Assembly: GCA_038380795.1 (NCBI GenBank)
Contig: CM076274.1
Coordinates: 16,772,027 to 16,836,026, forward strand
From: Pyrocephalus nanus
Lineage: Eukaryota; Chordata; Aves; Passeriformes; Tyrannidae
Length of the DNA: 64,000 nucleotides
Direction: 5' to 3'
Numbering within the stretch: the stretch's first letter is position 1; each line of letters starts with the position of its first letter. The position numbers and the translations under genes are program-made. A model generated the notes under the pieces. It was not told the origin of the DNA and did not search any database. It saw nothing but the letters and a program-made list of their open reading frames with translations. This document shows positions 1 through 11,720 of the stretch, piece by piece.

Positions 1-3000
1 GGCTACGTTAAACAGGAGTGCAGATTCATTTCCAGAAGCTTGCTGAAAACACAGTCTGCAGTGATTTATAGGGCCCTTACCAATCACTAAATCACTCATT
101 TGACTTTGTAGAACAAACACTGGTACATTTTTCCTTTTGCTCACTTTTGTCTTCTCATCTACAACATCTAAGCCCTAGAGCTAAATCGTTATCAATATCT
201 GTAAAACATTTGCTTTTATTTTTAATTCCTACAGTTGTTACCTAAGAAATCCTCTGAATGCTTTGATAATATAAATGAGGAGTAGGTAATATAAGGTTGA
301 TGTTCCTTCTGTTTTAATGTTGGCAAACAACAACACCTATCTAAACATCTTTGGCCTACTTAATACTGCCCATTACAGAAGAAGTAAGCAGAAGAGCAAA
401 CGTGAAGGGAAAAAACTCCTCTAGATAATTCTGGTTTTAAAAAATCACCACATATTGCTGAAAAGATCAAAAGCAATTAACCTGTTGTTTTTCCAGTTGT
501 TCATGACCATGAGCTACTTTCATTTTGTTCCTGATGAAACCCAAGGCAAAGATGACCAATGGCAAAGACTTCATCTGACTTTTTTTGCACAGTCCTCTGG
601 AGTACATTTTACCAGTCCACCCAAAGGCAGTCCTGCCTATGAAAGGGGTCAAGGATTTCCCCAGTAGGGCTTTATGCACAGCTCCAGTCCCTGTGTTTAC
701 CAGCTACAACACTGAGTGAGAGAGAAAGTGAGATAAAACAGCAGGTGTGGAGTAAAAATTGCTTTTCAGGTCTAAGAATAGGCAAGCTGATGGTTCCACC
801 AAAGAAAATCAAAGTTTTTTTCACTAACCTCAGCAAAAGTTTCATTATTTAAATCTTGATCAGCCCAGGACATCAGCCCCTTTGGCCTCAATATCACCAG
901 AATAAATGGCAATATAATGCAAAACTAATCATATGAGAAGATCAAACACACATTTTTAATTAAATGCTGTTTAGCATCCTATGGTTCAAGAAATAGGTTT
1001 TCCTTCTAATGATTTATTTAAATTCCATTTGATACTGTGCTTCATCTGCTTTTGTTTGCTTTTTTTGATCTCGGGCTATTATTTACCTTACAAACACTTC
1101 ACGCCTGCCTAGCATTCTCCAGAGCTGTGAATCACGCTGCTTTATCTTCCTCAGAGGCATTCATTCCTTCTTTTTTACTGATGCTCTACCTCCTCAGGGT
1201 ACCTGATCTTTGTCCCTTTATTGATGCCTCATTGCATGCCTTCTTCTCCATAGTCACACAGGGTTTTTTGAAGATGGCACAACACAGAGTCAAAGCAAAA
1301 CATCTAAACACTGAGAAAGACACAGGGCAAAGCACTGGAGAGCTGCTAAAAGAATGTTGGCCCTGGTGGGAGAGACTGGCCTGGCAGCCTGATTAGTGTG
1401 TCAGTGGAGAACAGGGAAAAGTGAAGAAGAATTGTGTAAGATTGGGTAAAATGTAGAGGAACCCCTGGTAAAGCGAAAGCTGAAGCAGAACTAAACGTAC
1501 AGAACTAATTAAAAGAGATGTGACTAAATGCTGAGCATCCCATCTGCCAAAAAGCATTGTTGAGCATTGCAAGTGGACCAAATTCCATTCACTTGAGGCT
1601 GCTGAGTTGTTTGATTTACAGCCACACATTATGACCCATCTCAAGCGAGGAGATACCAGTCCTCTGGCAGGAGAAGCCCTTGGTGTGGATGGCAGTGACT
1701 GTTCCATACAGTGGGGAACCCCCACGCCCCAGCCTGCCCTAGATTTGTCTAGATTCTCAGTTTGTTTAACTAATTTTGACAATTTTCCTAAAAAAAAACC
1801 CAGCTTTTTTTGTGTGTAATGTTAGGTTGTCTGGAAGGCGTAGTATGTACCACATGAAATGTAAATTATATCTTTTTTACTTATGTGCTTCAATAAATAG
1901 CATGGAGTAAATACAAATGAGTTTTCTGGACTATGGAACAATCTACCTACTCAAAAACTGATAACATGTTCTGATTATAGAAGTACAAATGGAAAGGACC
2001 TTGAAGTGGCAGGTTTGTAGACCTCATTAGCATCTCTGAGTTTGAACTCCTGTTTCATAACTGCTGCTTTACATTGTGGCTGATAGTTCTTTTGCAAAAA
2101 TAACCTTCATGGAATCATTTTTACTTAATCTAGAATAATTACGGATCAAAATCAGACCCATCACAGCTTCCTGAGATGATCACTGATGGATCAGCTTAGC
2201 ATAAATTAGTTCGGTGTCATTTTGTGTTACTCATTTTAGGGTGTAATTAGAGACTCAAAAGTAGCAGATTGTTGAAAAGAGATTTTTTTTTCCTAAAATG
2301 ATTTTAAGTTAACAGCCTAAAAAGAAACAACTAATGTTATATCCACACAGTCCTGGGGAAAAAAAAAATAAAAAGTCATTAGAATAATAAGGATGCTTAA
2401 ATAAAGTCATGGGGTATTACATTTCTCACACAGGGGATTAGAAATAGAGTAAGGATTATCAGTATTTTACTGCTACTGAGAAATAAGTAGACATAATTCA
2501 TTACATTTGAATATTGACCAGCTGTTTTGCTTTTCCAAAACTGACTGAAAATTAGGCAAAAAACCCCACTAAATTATTTAAAAAAAAATAGTCTGGGTAA
2601 AGCATGAATCAGTCTGGTTGTCTTCATTTGAAAAGATCTATTTCAGAATCTTCCCAGAAGAAAGTTTTCTGGCCATTAACACCAACAAAATTTGCTTAAT
2701 ACTCATAAAAATAGATTAATAATGAGGTACAGTTCTGCACTTCTCTGAAACAATTTACAGAGCTGGCGCCTCCAGATCAACTGTATTTTTATATGCAAGG
2801 TCACTGCTTCCAGTCATAACCCAGAAGAGAATCGTGGGCCCCAGTCAGTGAGTCAGAACTCTGAAATCATGGAGCCATCATCTCATGAAGTCTTTCCACC
2901 CTTTCTCTGCCATGGCTTTGAAGGACACTTCCTTCAGGGAATACAACAACAAAAGACATGATGAAAACTCTCATTCAAATGGACATCTTGGATTTGCAGA

Positions 3001-6000
3001 GAGAGATTAAGCACTCTCATAACACTAAGAGTGACAAATAACAAGCCAACAACGATGGGGTTTTCTGACCCTTGATGGGACAGAAGTCAAAACGAGTTAT
3101 GGCACAATCTTTATTTATTAGTCAATACAACTGAATGGCTTTAAAAGTGGAAGCATCAATAAAACTGGGAAGAAATGTCATGGGATAAGCCTTGTGACAG
3201 CACCATGGTAACACTTCTTGCTGAGTGCTAGGATTGCTTTGCAAGGGAAATAACTTTCACATCCAGACCATTCAATCAAATATTAAGTTATATGGTCATT
3301 ACAGGCAGCTGGGGAATATAAATAATAGGAAGTGCTTATTATCCCTCTTCTGGTATCCTTAGTTATTAAGCTATTGTTTCAGCAGCAACAATAAGCAATA
3401 CATATATTCTGATTCTTGGGTAACTTGTTGGAAATTAGGTTTCACAGTAGTGTTTATGTATTAGTCTGATCAAATACTGCATTATCTTCTACGCTTCTTG
3501 GTGGTATTTATGTATTAAGCTTCTTTTTATTAAGTTTCTGGCTGAAATATGATGTATTAAGTAAAGGCTCCCCGTAGTAAATTATGTCGGTTTCTTGGTA
3601 ATATCACTGCATTATCCTGCTCTGAATGATCTTATGTGCCTCATTAGCATAACATGAATTACAATAGGGAGTTTAATCTCCAGTCCTACACTTCTTTATG
3701 CACATCTTTTTCTCCCCATAACTTTTCATTACCTTAGGCTGGGAGTTTAGGCTGATAACCAAAGAGGAAGGGGGGGGGGAATCGTGTTCCAAAATGAATG
3801 GATGTAGCAGCCTACAGGAAAAGGGAATGGTGTCTCAATGTCCTCTCCATGATGACAGCAAATAGGGGAATGAAATGAATTTTCAAGGCATATCTATATC
3901 ATTTTTACCCACCCTGCATACCTAATCGCAGGAGAAATGAGCCAACGTTTTGCCATAGTGCCATAAAAGAAAAGGAGTACGAAGACCCAGTGCATTGGAA
4001 GAGATTTCGTATAAAACTATTTATGTATTGGTTCCTCCGCCTCAAGGCAAGTCTTTTTTTGTTTGTTTTAAAATAAGTTTCAAATGAGTGGCTCAACTCA
4101 AGTGTGGTTGGAGCACTGAGCAGACAGGTTAAACAACGATCTAAATATGGAGAGCTTTCATCTCTGACCTTAACATCTCACAGGTTACACCCACACTTCA
4201 AAATGAGAGAGAGGGAAACCCACATTTTGTTTGACGGTCAAATGGCAAAGACTGATTCTTCTCAAAAACAACTCATGTTGCAGACATGCTTGGCTTCTCT
4301 GTTACTAAATTGCCTCACTGTGAAGTAGTTTGGATCGGATCAGATCAGACATGTGATATCAATTTAAACTGCTTTAAAACAGCCTCTAAATGCACATTTA
4401 TCTTGTAAGTCTTAAGGTTCCCCCAAGGCACAAAGATCTTTGTCCAGGTACACTGACAGCATTTCAAGAAGCTTCCATGGTTTAGTGAGAGCGGTTATAT
4501 CCTAGCAAGGAGTTATGTCATTTTCAACAATTGCTGTTTCAGTATTTATGTAAATGAGACTTAACATGGTTAAGATACATCTTGGAGGAGTTTCATTTTT
4601 CTACTCATAAAAATAACATTTTTTTTTTAACCTGAAAACCCCATTTAAACTATGTGCCAAAAAAACCATGCACAAGTCCAGAAACTACTTTGATAGGTCA
4701 CAAACCTACCTGAACAATAGGAGAAAAAGCAAACCCAAAAATACTAGGCTCTTTTCTATTCTAATGACTGAAATATGTTTAATATTAGTTACTCCATATA
4801 ACCATGCTATGAAAAATAACTATACTAAATGTATATTATTTTATTAGTGACCTGAGTGATCAAAACTTCTGAAGATTTCTCCCTGGCTGAGCCCAAAGCA
4901 CAGAACACAGGAGACCAAAGTTTAACTTTCCCAAGTGTAACAACACTGTGCTTCTTAAATGCACCCTTATTTCAGCAATGTTTGGTATTACCACAGTAAA
5001 TGACAGGTTAAATATCAATATTTTGTTTCTGCACTTGGGAAGGGTTAGCCTAAATAAATGAAAACATTCTGAGTGTTTGACTTAAGGTATAATTTCCTAG
5101 AAATTCACATCCTAATCTTTAAAACAGGATCTTCTGCATAAAGCAACCATAACCTGTGTTTTACTAGAAAAAAGTGCAACTTCTGCTACTTTTTTGTCTT
5201 GTCATTGTGATCTCTCCAGTCACAGCATGTGACTGTGGGTCCCCTTTAGGGTGATAATGTTTCTGGCCATAAATGTTTATATTTGTCTCAACACCAGCAC
5301 TGGAAAGGGAGCTGAGGCAGCACAGAATCTCCTCTTACAGCCCCTGTGGGCACTCCCCTCTGCCTTCTGGTTGTCAGGCAACCTCTGCTAAGAGCTCCTT
5401 GGATTTATGTATTTAAATGCTGCACTTTCTGCAGCCCTGTATTCCAGAGACCTTCAGATTCAAGAGAATATAATTTAAACAGGGACTTGTCCTTTCTCAT
5501 CCTTTCTAACAAAAACAGTCAAGTTATTATTTGAGTTATACCACAAACCCGAAATGTGTAACCTGCTTCTGCTGCAGATTTATTCGTGTTTACCTACAGA
5601 TGTTTGCAGTTACCTATGATTACATTTCAGCAAGACCCCATATTCCACTTTGGAATTTACAACATTTTGTCCTTTTAAAAAAAGGATTTAAAACGTTGCT
5701 TTTGAAATACTCTCATGTCCCAGTCAAACTGAAGTTTGCACTTTTTTGTAGTCTAGCAGAGGTTCCATTATTGTTTTATTAAGACTTAGTGTCTCATCCA
5801 TCTTCCAGTCACCTGACAAAAAACAAGTATTGTGGATATAGCCCTGTCACAGCTGGAGGGATCTGTACCAGACCTGTTTCTGTCTTGCATTTGCACCATT
5901 AGTACCAGGCATTCACATCTGGTTGGGTATCAGGTCAAATATACGTAACCAAAAAAACATATTTAATTTGATGATGATGTTCACATAGTTAAGAGAAAAT

Positions 6001-7535
6001 ATGCATTACACATCCTGATGTTGTAACACTCGGTTATCATCTGTACGTTACAAAAAGGCAGATGGGAGAAAAATTACTGGAAAGAAGAAGATCCACAAGT
6101 TTTCAGGGAAGTGGCAGAAACATTTATCAAGTCACTGACATGCAAGCACTAGCTGGATGACTTGGCAGCAGCATTTGGGAACTGCACTAAGAGGACACTG
6201 CCTGATATTCATCCACGGTGGGGACTTGCAAAGCATGACTGAAAACGATCACTTGGACTGTCTGAATGGATTTGGGAAAACCTGAGGAGTGTATCAGTTC
6301 AGTCCAAAGCAGAAATACAAAAGCACAAACCCATGAAAATATCACAGTAGGGGGGAGAGGGAGAAACGTGTGGGCAATTTCACTGGTTGCTTCCTCTGGA
6401 GATAAAGAAGTTCAGACAACAGAGAGTAGATGAGCAAAGTCAGATAAAAATCTGGGGGCACTTATCATTCAGCAGCACTCAGCACCTGGAGATTCTCTCT
6501 CTCCATTTCTAGATGTTAATATTTCTGCCCCTTGGCCTTAGTTCCTTGGGATTATTACTTCTGACCTGAGACACCTGATATTTCATTAAAAACATAAAAG
6601 ATGTCTCCATATACAGAATCACTTTGCTGCAGGATCCACCTTGGTCTTTGATGCTTCTGTTAGCTTTCTTTCAGTAATATTAGCAATTAAAGTCGATAAA
6701 AAATGTGTCTTTTCACCACTTACATTTAGCATTAGACTGTGTCATGCATAATAAAATATGCAGTAACTCACAAATATATTATAAGGCTGCCTCATCCCCG
6801 AAAAACTTCACATTATGTTTGTTTAACTGGTGTAAGGAAGTAGCAGTGGGTTATTACTATTGAGATGTCCAGAGTCAAAAAAAAAAAATCATAAAGGAAA
6901 ACATTTAAAAGGAGTCAACCTGATTTAGAGTTTTTGTGATATCAGGTCAAAAACAATGGAAATGTTTCACTCTTCCACTTTTTGGTCTTAAAGGAGTTAC
7001 TCCACTGTCTAAACAAAAGCTAAATAGAATGATAAACCCACCATTAAAGGAAGAAAAGAACGTTATAGGCTAATAAATTTAATTCTTTTTCATTTAAGTG
7101 GAAAAATTGGCAGATTGAAAAATGCTTCTGCCAATTCAGATCAACAGAACATTCGCTTTACAAATTATCCTTTTGATAGCAAACATAAACGATATGTGAG
7201 ACACCATAAATTTAAAAGATCAAATGTCATTAAGTTGTGCACTCGACAGCATCAGAAAAAGGAGGATGTATGTGTGTCATCATACCAACACAAAAATCAC
7301 TCAAATTATGCAGTGATGTGATAGTAGTTTCCCCTTTTTGACACACACTCATTGTGTGTTTTTTAATATCCAAGCATCAACTGATCTGCATGATCAGATA
7401 TTGAAATTCTCCAAGTTTGGAAAAATCAAAACCATTAATTATCAAAAAAGAATCTTAAATATCAAAGCCATATTTGGGGAGGGGATGTGCAGGACTAATG
7501 ACAATAGACTACAGGGGTGATTATCTTCAGCTGTC
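1..7535. other. AT-rich noncoding DNA, no gene seen
   Basis: No open frame here exceeds about 130 codons, none resembles a known protein, and frames open on both strands overlap as expected by chance in AT-rich DNA. I see no clear recent transposon. A purine-rich patch lies near 715-735, a G9 run near 3770, and the 11-mer TTTATGTATTA occurs at 3453-3463 and 3507-3517 inside an AT-rich block (3440-3690) that could be a conserved noncoding element. Most likely intronic or intergenic. Confidence 0.6.
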
Positions 7536-7539
7536 ATTA

Positions 7540-7900
7540 AACGTGCTGAATAACCTCCAAATATTAATTGGCACATTGTGATAAAAGCTTCCATTGTTTG
7601 TTATCACAGCAATTATTTGAAATGTTGGCCCCTCCTATGCTCCTGCAAACAGGCCTAAGTAATAAAGGAACTGGTCTTAAAAATGTAATTTTTCTTTAAA
7701 ATTATTATAGGCAAGAGCATTTATTCATTGCCAGAACACTCTGACTGCATTTTATTATTATTACATTTTCCTGTTATTACACCTGAAGCTCCATGTGCTA
7801 CTGATGACAGTATCTGACAGGTTTATTGCTTATTTTAATTTTATTAAGACAGATATCAAGTTGCTGTATATTAAAAAATTCCTCTGTATTTATTAGCTTC
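7540..7900. promoter_or_regulatory. Candidate conserved noncoding element
   Basis: An AT-rich, low-CpG block packed with short motifs typical of vertebrate developmental enhancers. A perfect 8-bp inverted repeat, TGTGATAA (7577-7584) and TTATCACA (7601-7608), brackets a SOX-type CCATTGTT (7591-7598); the arms contain GATA-like cores. Homeodomain-type ATTA/TAAT cores are frequent across the block. Enhancer function is inferred from motif texture only, and such motifs are common in AT-rich DNA. Confidence 0.22.
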
Positions 7901-7950
7901 TCAGTTTGGTCAGGCTCAGTCAGTACCTCACATTTTATCTAAAATACATT

Positions 7951-7966
7951 AAAAAAAATTTTTTTT
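7951..7966. repeat. A8T8 self-complementary run
   Basis: Eight A followed by eight T, a perfect 16-bp palindrome and a rigid or bent DNA element. No known specific role. Confidence 0.9.
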
Positions 7967-7986
7967 GTCAAAGCTACATCAGAGCA

Positions 7987-8010
7987 GTATAGTCTGCTGT
8001 ATAGTCTGCA
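7987..8010. repeat. 12-bp tandem duplication
   Basis: Two adjacent 12-bp units, GTATAGTCTGCT then GTATAGTCTGCA, identical at 11 of 12 positions. Probably a local replication-slippage duplication. Confidence 0.85.
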
Positions 8011-8057
8011 GGTCAAAAATCAGTGCATTAGGCTTTCTTAGGATTTTTTAATTCACT

Positions 8058-8165
8058 ATACAGCCCTGAGCAAGTTGCATAATGTCTCTGTCCATCTCCA
8101 CATTCATCTTGTATATGGGGCATGATAATAACTGCAGAACCAGTAATTTTCAGTGCTCAGAGGGC
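8058..8165 (+). mobile_element. Ancient MIR-like SINE fragment
   Basis: The stretch reads like the 3' half of a MIR-family SINE: CCCTGAGCAAGTT, then a CTCTGTCC/CATCT section, then a GGGG-ATGATAATAACTGCAGAA section. These follow the order of the MIR consensus (GAGCAAGT..., CTCTGTGCCTC..., ATCTGTAAAATGGGGATAATAAT). Divergence is high, as expected of an amniote-age element, and the tRNA-like head is not recognisable. Family recognised from memory. Confidence 0.5.
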
Positions 8166-10686
8166 ACAGATGGAAGTCATTATTCAATGCAAATCCTTGT
8201 TGTTTTCTCATAAAATCTATAAAACAAAGTGTGTCATCATGATTTTAGGAATGTTCTAGAGAACTAAAAGTGCCAGTCCAACCACCTCTGGCAGCTGAGT
8301 GGCTTCACCCAGTCCATGGTCCCACACCAATCCTGATCATCAATTAGAAATATTGTACAGGACCCAATTATAAATTAACATCCATAATTCAGTGAAGCAG
8401 ATGTTCCATTCTTCAGAGGCCACTGCACAAATCTTATCTTATAATGGTATTTACAGGCACCAGCTCACTTGAGAAAGTCCAGTCTCCCCTCTGCCACCTG
8501 AAACAGCAGCAAGGCCTAGAGTTTACAGTTCCATGGGATGTTAAGTCATACAGTCTGAATGTGAATGGAACATGTGGGTTAATTCAGCCCAGTATAATGA
8601 GAATCATCCCTTCTGAGCATAAAAAATTTAGAAACGCTGCCTTCTAAACCTCCATTTTTATTAACCTTTATCAGCTGCTGTGAAACCAGCACATGATGAG
8701 ATTTTTGAACTTTGCTGTCAGTAGCTAAAGGGTAATGCTTGTAGCAATTGCTGTTTTGCAAAATTATAATTCTTACATCTGAAAGGTCTCCTAATGGATT
8801 TATTCTCAAACTATTACCAAGTGGCAGTGGGAGAAAGCGAGTCTGGTCTGGCGGTTCCATTGCAGGGCACTGTGGAGAGGCTGCTACAATTACTGACTCC
8901 CAGCCCTGCCTCCAGCAACTAAATCAGGTCAGCAAATTGCTGCAGGTGAGAGGGCTGTTTCCATTCCATTCTTAGCATGGTCAGTGCCCCAGCAGATAGG
9001 AGTGGGACTGTCTGCTCCCAGCAGCCTGCAGCCAATCCCTGCTGACGTCAATGGGAGAGATGAGCAAAGAGCTGACTCAAAACAAAGCCTTTGTGAAGTA
9101 ATTACATTTGCTGTTACACAGAGAGGGCTGATCAGCACTGGGTCCAGTGAGACACGGACACACCTGCAGCTTAACCCTTCCATGTTCTCACAAAGCTTTA
9201 TAAAGTCTATCCTTTGGGGAATAATTTACCCCGACAGTTCCAGAGGAACAGTCCTTCATTACAGTGTCATTTCTGAGTGCTGGCCAAAGAAACCTCGAAT
9301 ATTTCAGCAGGTGTAGACCACAGGATGCTGATGGGGGACAGACAAATTATCTACCATGTGGACAGAATTATTCAGGCAAAATGCACTAAGCATAAGTTGT
9401 AACTTTAAGGTTTCTGCCTGTCTTGAGGAATCCCTCTGAAAACTTGAGATGAGAAGCCCCAAGGAAAGCATCCAAAAAAGAAAGTTATCCCAACTAACTC
9501 TTTCCAGGATTCCTCAAAACAGATCCAAGACTCGCTGAGGGAGCTGGGCTGGTATTTGGTAGATAAATAAAGACAAGAAGCAGAAAGGTCAGGTGAAGTC
9601 AGGCTCACTGGTTGTTAATAAAATATTAAAAAGGGAGAAACTGCCTGAGCAGCTCCTTATAACTGAGACTGGGTAACTATAAGCTATCACAGAGCAAAGA
9701 GGCCTGAGATGCAGGGTCAGAGATCCTTAAATAAACCCTGAACTTCAGCAAGAAAGAAGACCTGCCAGAGGGACCACTGAGAGTTCGCCCATGCTGAATT
9801 CAGCTGTGTAAGAGAGACAAGTGTAACAAAACTCATTTCACATCGCAGATTGCAAGATTTCTCGCAGGTGAAAAGCCCAGGACACTAATTTTTTTTACCA
9901 AATAAAATTTTCAGCATACTCTTCTTCCTCAAAGAAGTTATATACGTGGATATATAAAAGGATAAAATATATGTGGATAAAAGGATTAGCACAGCAATAA
10001 CATAGTCCTGAACCGTTCCAGCTTCCCCTCTAGTGAGCCTCAGCACTACAAAGCAAGGGAGAGGTGATGTCACATCCCAGACAAAGTAGTGACTCTAAGA
10101 AGCAATGGCAATAACAGAAAAGTACCAGCCAAGCAGGAAAACAGTGGCAGCCTCTCCCATCTCCCAGCACAGCGATCCATGGACAGGTGTCATTCACTAG
10201 TAGGGATTCTAGAAAGGATTTAATCCATCTCACAGCGCCAGTATTAAAGGATCCTTGTTCTTAGATATTTTGCAAAGTCGACACTTGCACTGTTCATGTC
10301 AAATATGCAAAACCAGGCATTCTTTCTGAGACGTGGATGAGCTGCAACTCAGCTCATTATATCTATTTACAAATTCCAAACCCGTGGAGCCTTTCCTTCC
10401 CCCCCTGCAAACCAGCTTAAAGTAAGACCCACATGTAAACATTTACTTATAATGTCTATATTGTACTTAATGGGAAGAGTACTGAAACGAAATTTAAGCT
10501 TTATAATTGCATCTGCTGGAAAAAACAAACAAACAAAAAAACTAAATTTGGGTCCAGCATAGGCACTCTACATTAGAACTCATCCGAGGAGAAAAGTGGG
10601 ATTTAAGAAACCTTGGACTTTGTTCTTTGCTTTCAGGCCTAAAAACTTTTTTTTAACAATATCAAATACCAGAAGTCCTTCCTCAT

Positions 10687-10689
<3 letters not shown>
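8166..10689. other. Noncoding DNA, no gene seen
   Basis: Several frames of 60-110 codons are open on both strands (for example around 8580-9320), but none resembles a known protein. Base composition rises around 8820-9180, where CCAAT, CRE and AP-1 motifs cluster. No transposon is clearly recognisable. Confidence 0.5.
9032..9079. promoter_or_regulatory. CCAAT / CRE / AP-1 motif cluster
   Basis: Within 48 bp there is a CCAAT pentamer (9032-9036), a full palindromic CRE TGACGTCA (9043-9050) and an AP-1 site TGACTCA (9073-9079). A full CRE with its central CpG is uncommon in CpG-depleted sequence. However, TGACGTCAATGGGAG also resembles a decayed GACTTCAATGGGAG-type amniote repeat, so the CRE may be an accident of repeat decay. 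No TATA box or initiator was identified beside it. Confidence 0.22.
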
Positions 10690-10725
<36 letters not shown>

Positions 10726-10773
10726 AAAAAAAAACACCAAAAAAAAAACAAACCACAAAACACCACCACCAAA
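10690..10773 (+). repeat. A34 homopolymer with A/C-rich extension
   Basis: Thirty-four uninterrupted A (10690-10723) are followed by A-rich sequence with CC, CACC and ACC interruptions to about 10773. No recognisable retroelement body precedes it, so this may be an expanded homopolymer rather than a retroposon tail. Confidence 0.9.
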
Positions 10774-11225
10774 CTGTGAGAGTAGTTTTTAAACTAAAGA
10801 TTTTACAGACAGAGTGTGAGAAGATTGTATTGTAGTTAATATTATAGGGAACTGGAGCTTGCATCAATACTCTGGAGCTCAATATTATCCTTCCATTCAG
10901 TAGAAATGGACACAGATGACTTCAGCTATGGAAATTTATATAATTCAAGCTCTTGAACCTTAATTCTTCCAGTTCTTTGGAACAGCAAATTCCTGTTGGC
11001 TTTTAGGCCATTCCTACAGTCTCTCCAATGCCTTGTGATCCTTGCTGGCAAAAGAGACCTGATAATTTTAAAATACCTTTAAAAATGTTTTCAAATCTAT
11101 GCAGGAGCAAAGTATCAGTATCACAGCTGTAATTCTTGCTCCCTTTAAAGAGTTAAGTACCTGTGTGCTTACAGCAGACATTTCTACCACGGTGCATAAA
11201 AACCAGAAATGTAATTCCTATAGAA
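10774..11225. other. Noncoding DNA
   Basis: AT-rich sequence between the A tract and the CR1 fragment. No open frame or repeat was recognised. Confidence 0.5.
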
Positions 11226-11720
11226 GAAAATCACCTGGATGACATTTGTGCACCTGTCTCAGAGTTTTTGCAGCACACAAACTGAACTTGAAAAGGCTCA
11301 CAGAAGCAACAAACTGTCTACTGATCATCTCCCACGGGCACCAGTGACAGAGCCAGGGCAGCCCGAGGTGTATCAAGAAGGATGACAGATTCCTTGGAGC
11401 AGTGATAAGGGACCCTGGAGGACAGGGGGTATTTTCATCAGTCCACACAGGCAAAGGGAAGGAGTTTGAAAGGGCCAGTCCAATCTGGTGAGTCAAAAAA
11501 TGGTTACAGGGAATGTGCCAGGGGTTCAACTACCTCGACCACAGGGCTGACTTTGTGAATCTTGGCCCACTGGGGGCTGGTGGGGTCCATCTGGCAGAGA
11601 AGGGGAAGAGCATCTTCAGTCACAGGCTGGCCAAGCTGCTCAAGAGGGCTTTAAACTAAATGTGCCTGGCAAGGGGAACCTCAATCCATCCCTCTTAGCA
11701 AAGAGCTCTGAAGAGTAAGA
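11226..11720 (+). mobile_element. CR1 LINE fragment (ORF1 end to ORF2 leader)
   Basis: This is an internal piece of a chicken-repeat-1 LINE in plus orientation, covering the end of ORF1 and the short spacer before ORF2. Diagnostic features are the GGACCCTGGAGGACAGGGG segment near 11410, the GGTTCAACTACCTCGACCAC segment near 11523, and the GAGGGCTTTAAACTAA boundary (about 11645-11660) that typically closes CR1 ORF1. The usual CR1 3' end is absent and sequence after about 11720 is unrecognised, so the copy is truncated at both ends and degenerate. Confidence 0.7.
11522..11659 (+). pseudogene. CR1 ORF1 protein, C-terminal fragment
   Basis: An open 45-codon stretch ends in TAA and encodes a peptide starting GFNYLDHRADFVNLGPLGAG and finishing RLAKLLKRALN. 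This matches the C-terminal end of CR1 ORF1, an RNA-binding and esterase-like accessory protein, including the conserved G-VHL-EKGK-IFS pattern around codons 24-35 (GGVHLAEKGKSIFS). The preceding ORF1 sequence is recognisable only at DNA level (GGACCCTGGAGGACAGGGG near 11410) and does not form one long open frame, so the gene is dead. It is a transposon relic, not a host gene. Confidence 0.65.

Noticed and set aside
1976..2020. GGAAAGGACCTTGAAG, similar to a CR1 reverse 3' end
   Set aside because: Only about 15 bp match and the CAYAGAAT repeats are missing.
4333..4350. GGATCGGATCAGATCAGAC short GATC repeat
   Set aside because: Three short units, too small to call a microsatellite or functional site.
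10580..10882. 100-codon minus frame with a poly-Phe run
   Set aside because: It is the poly(A) tract read backwards.
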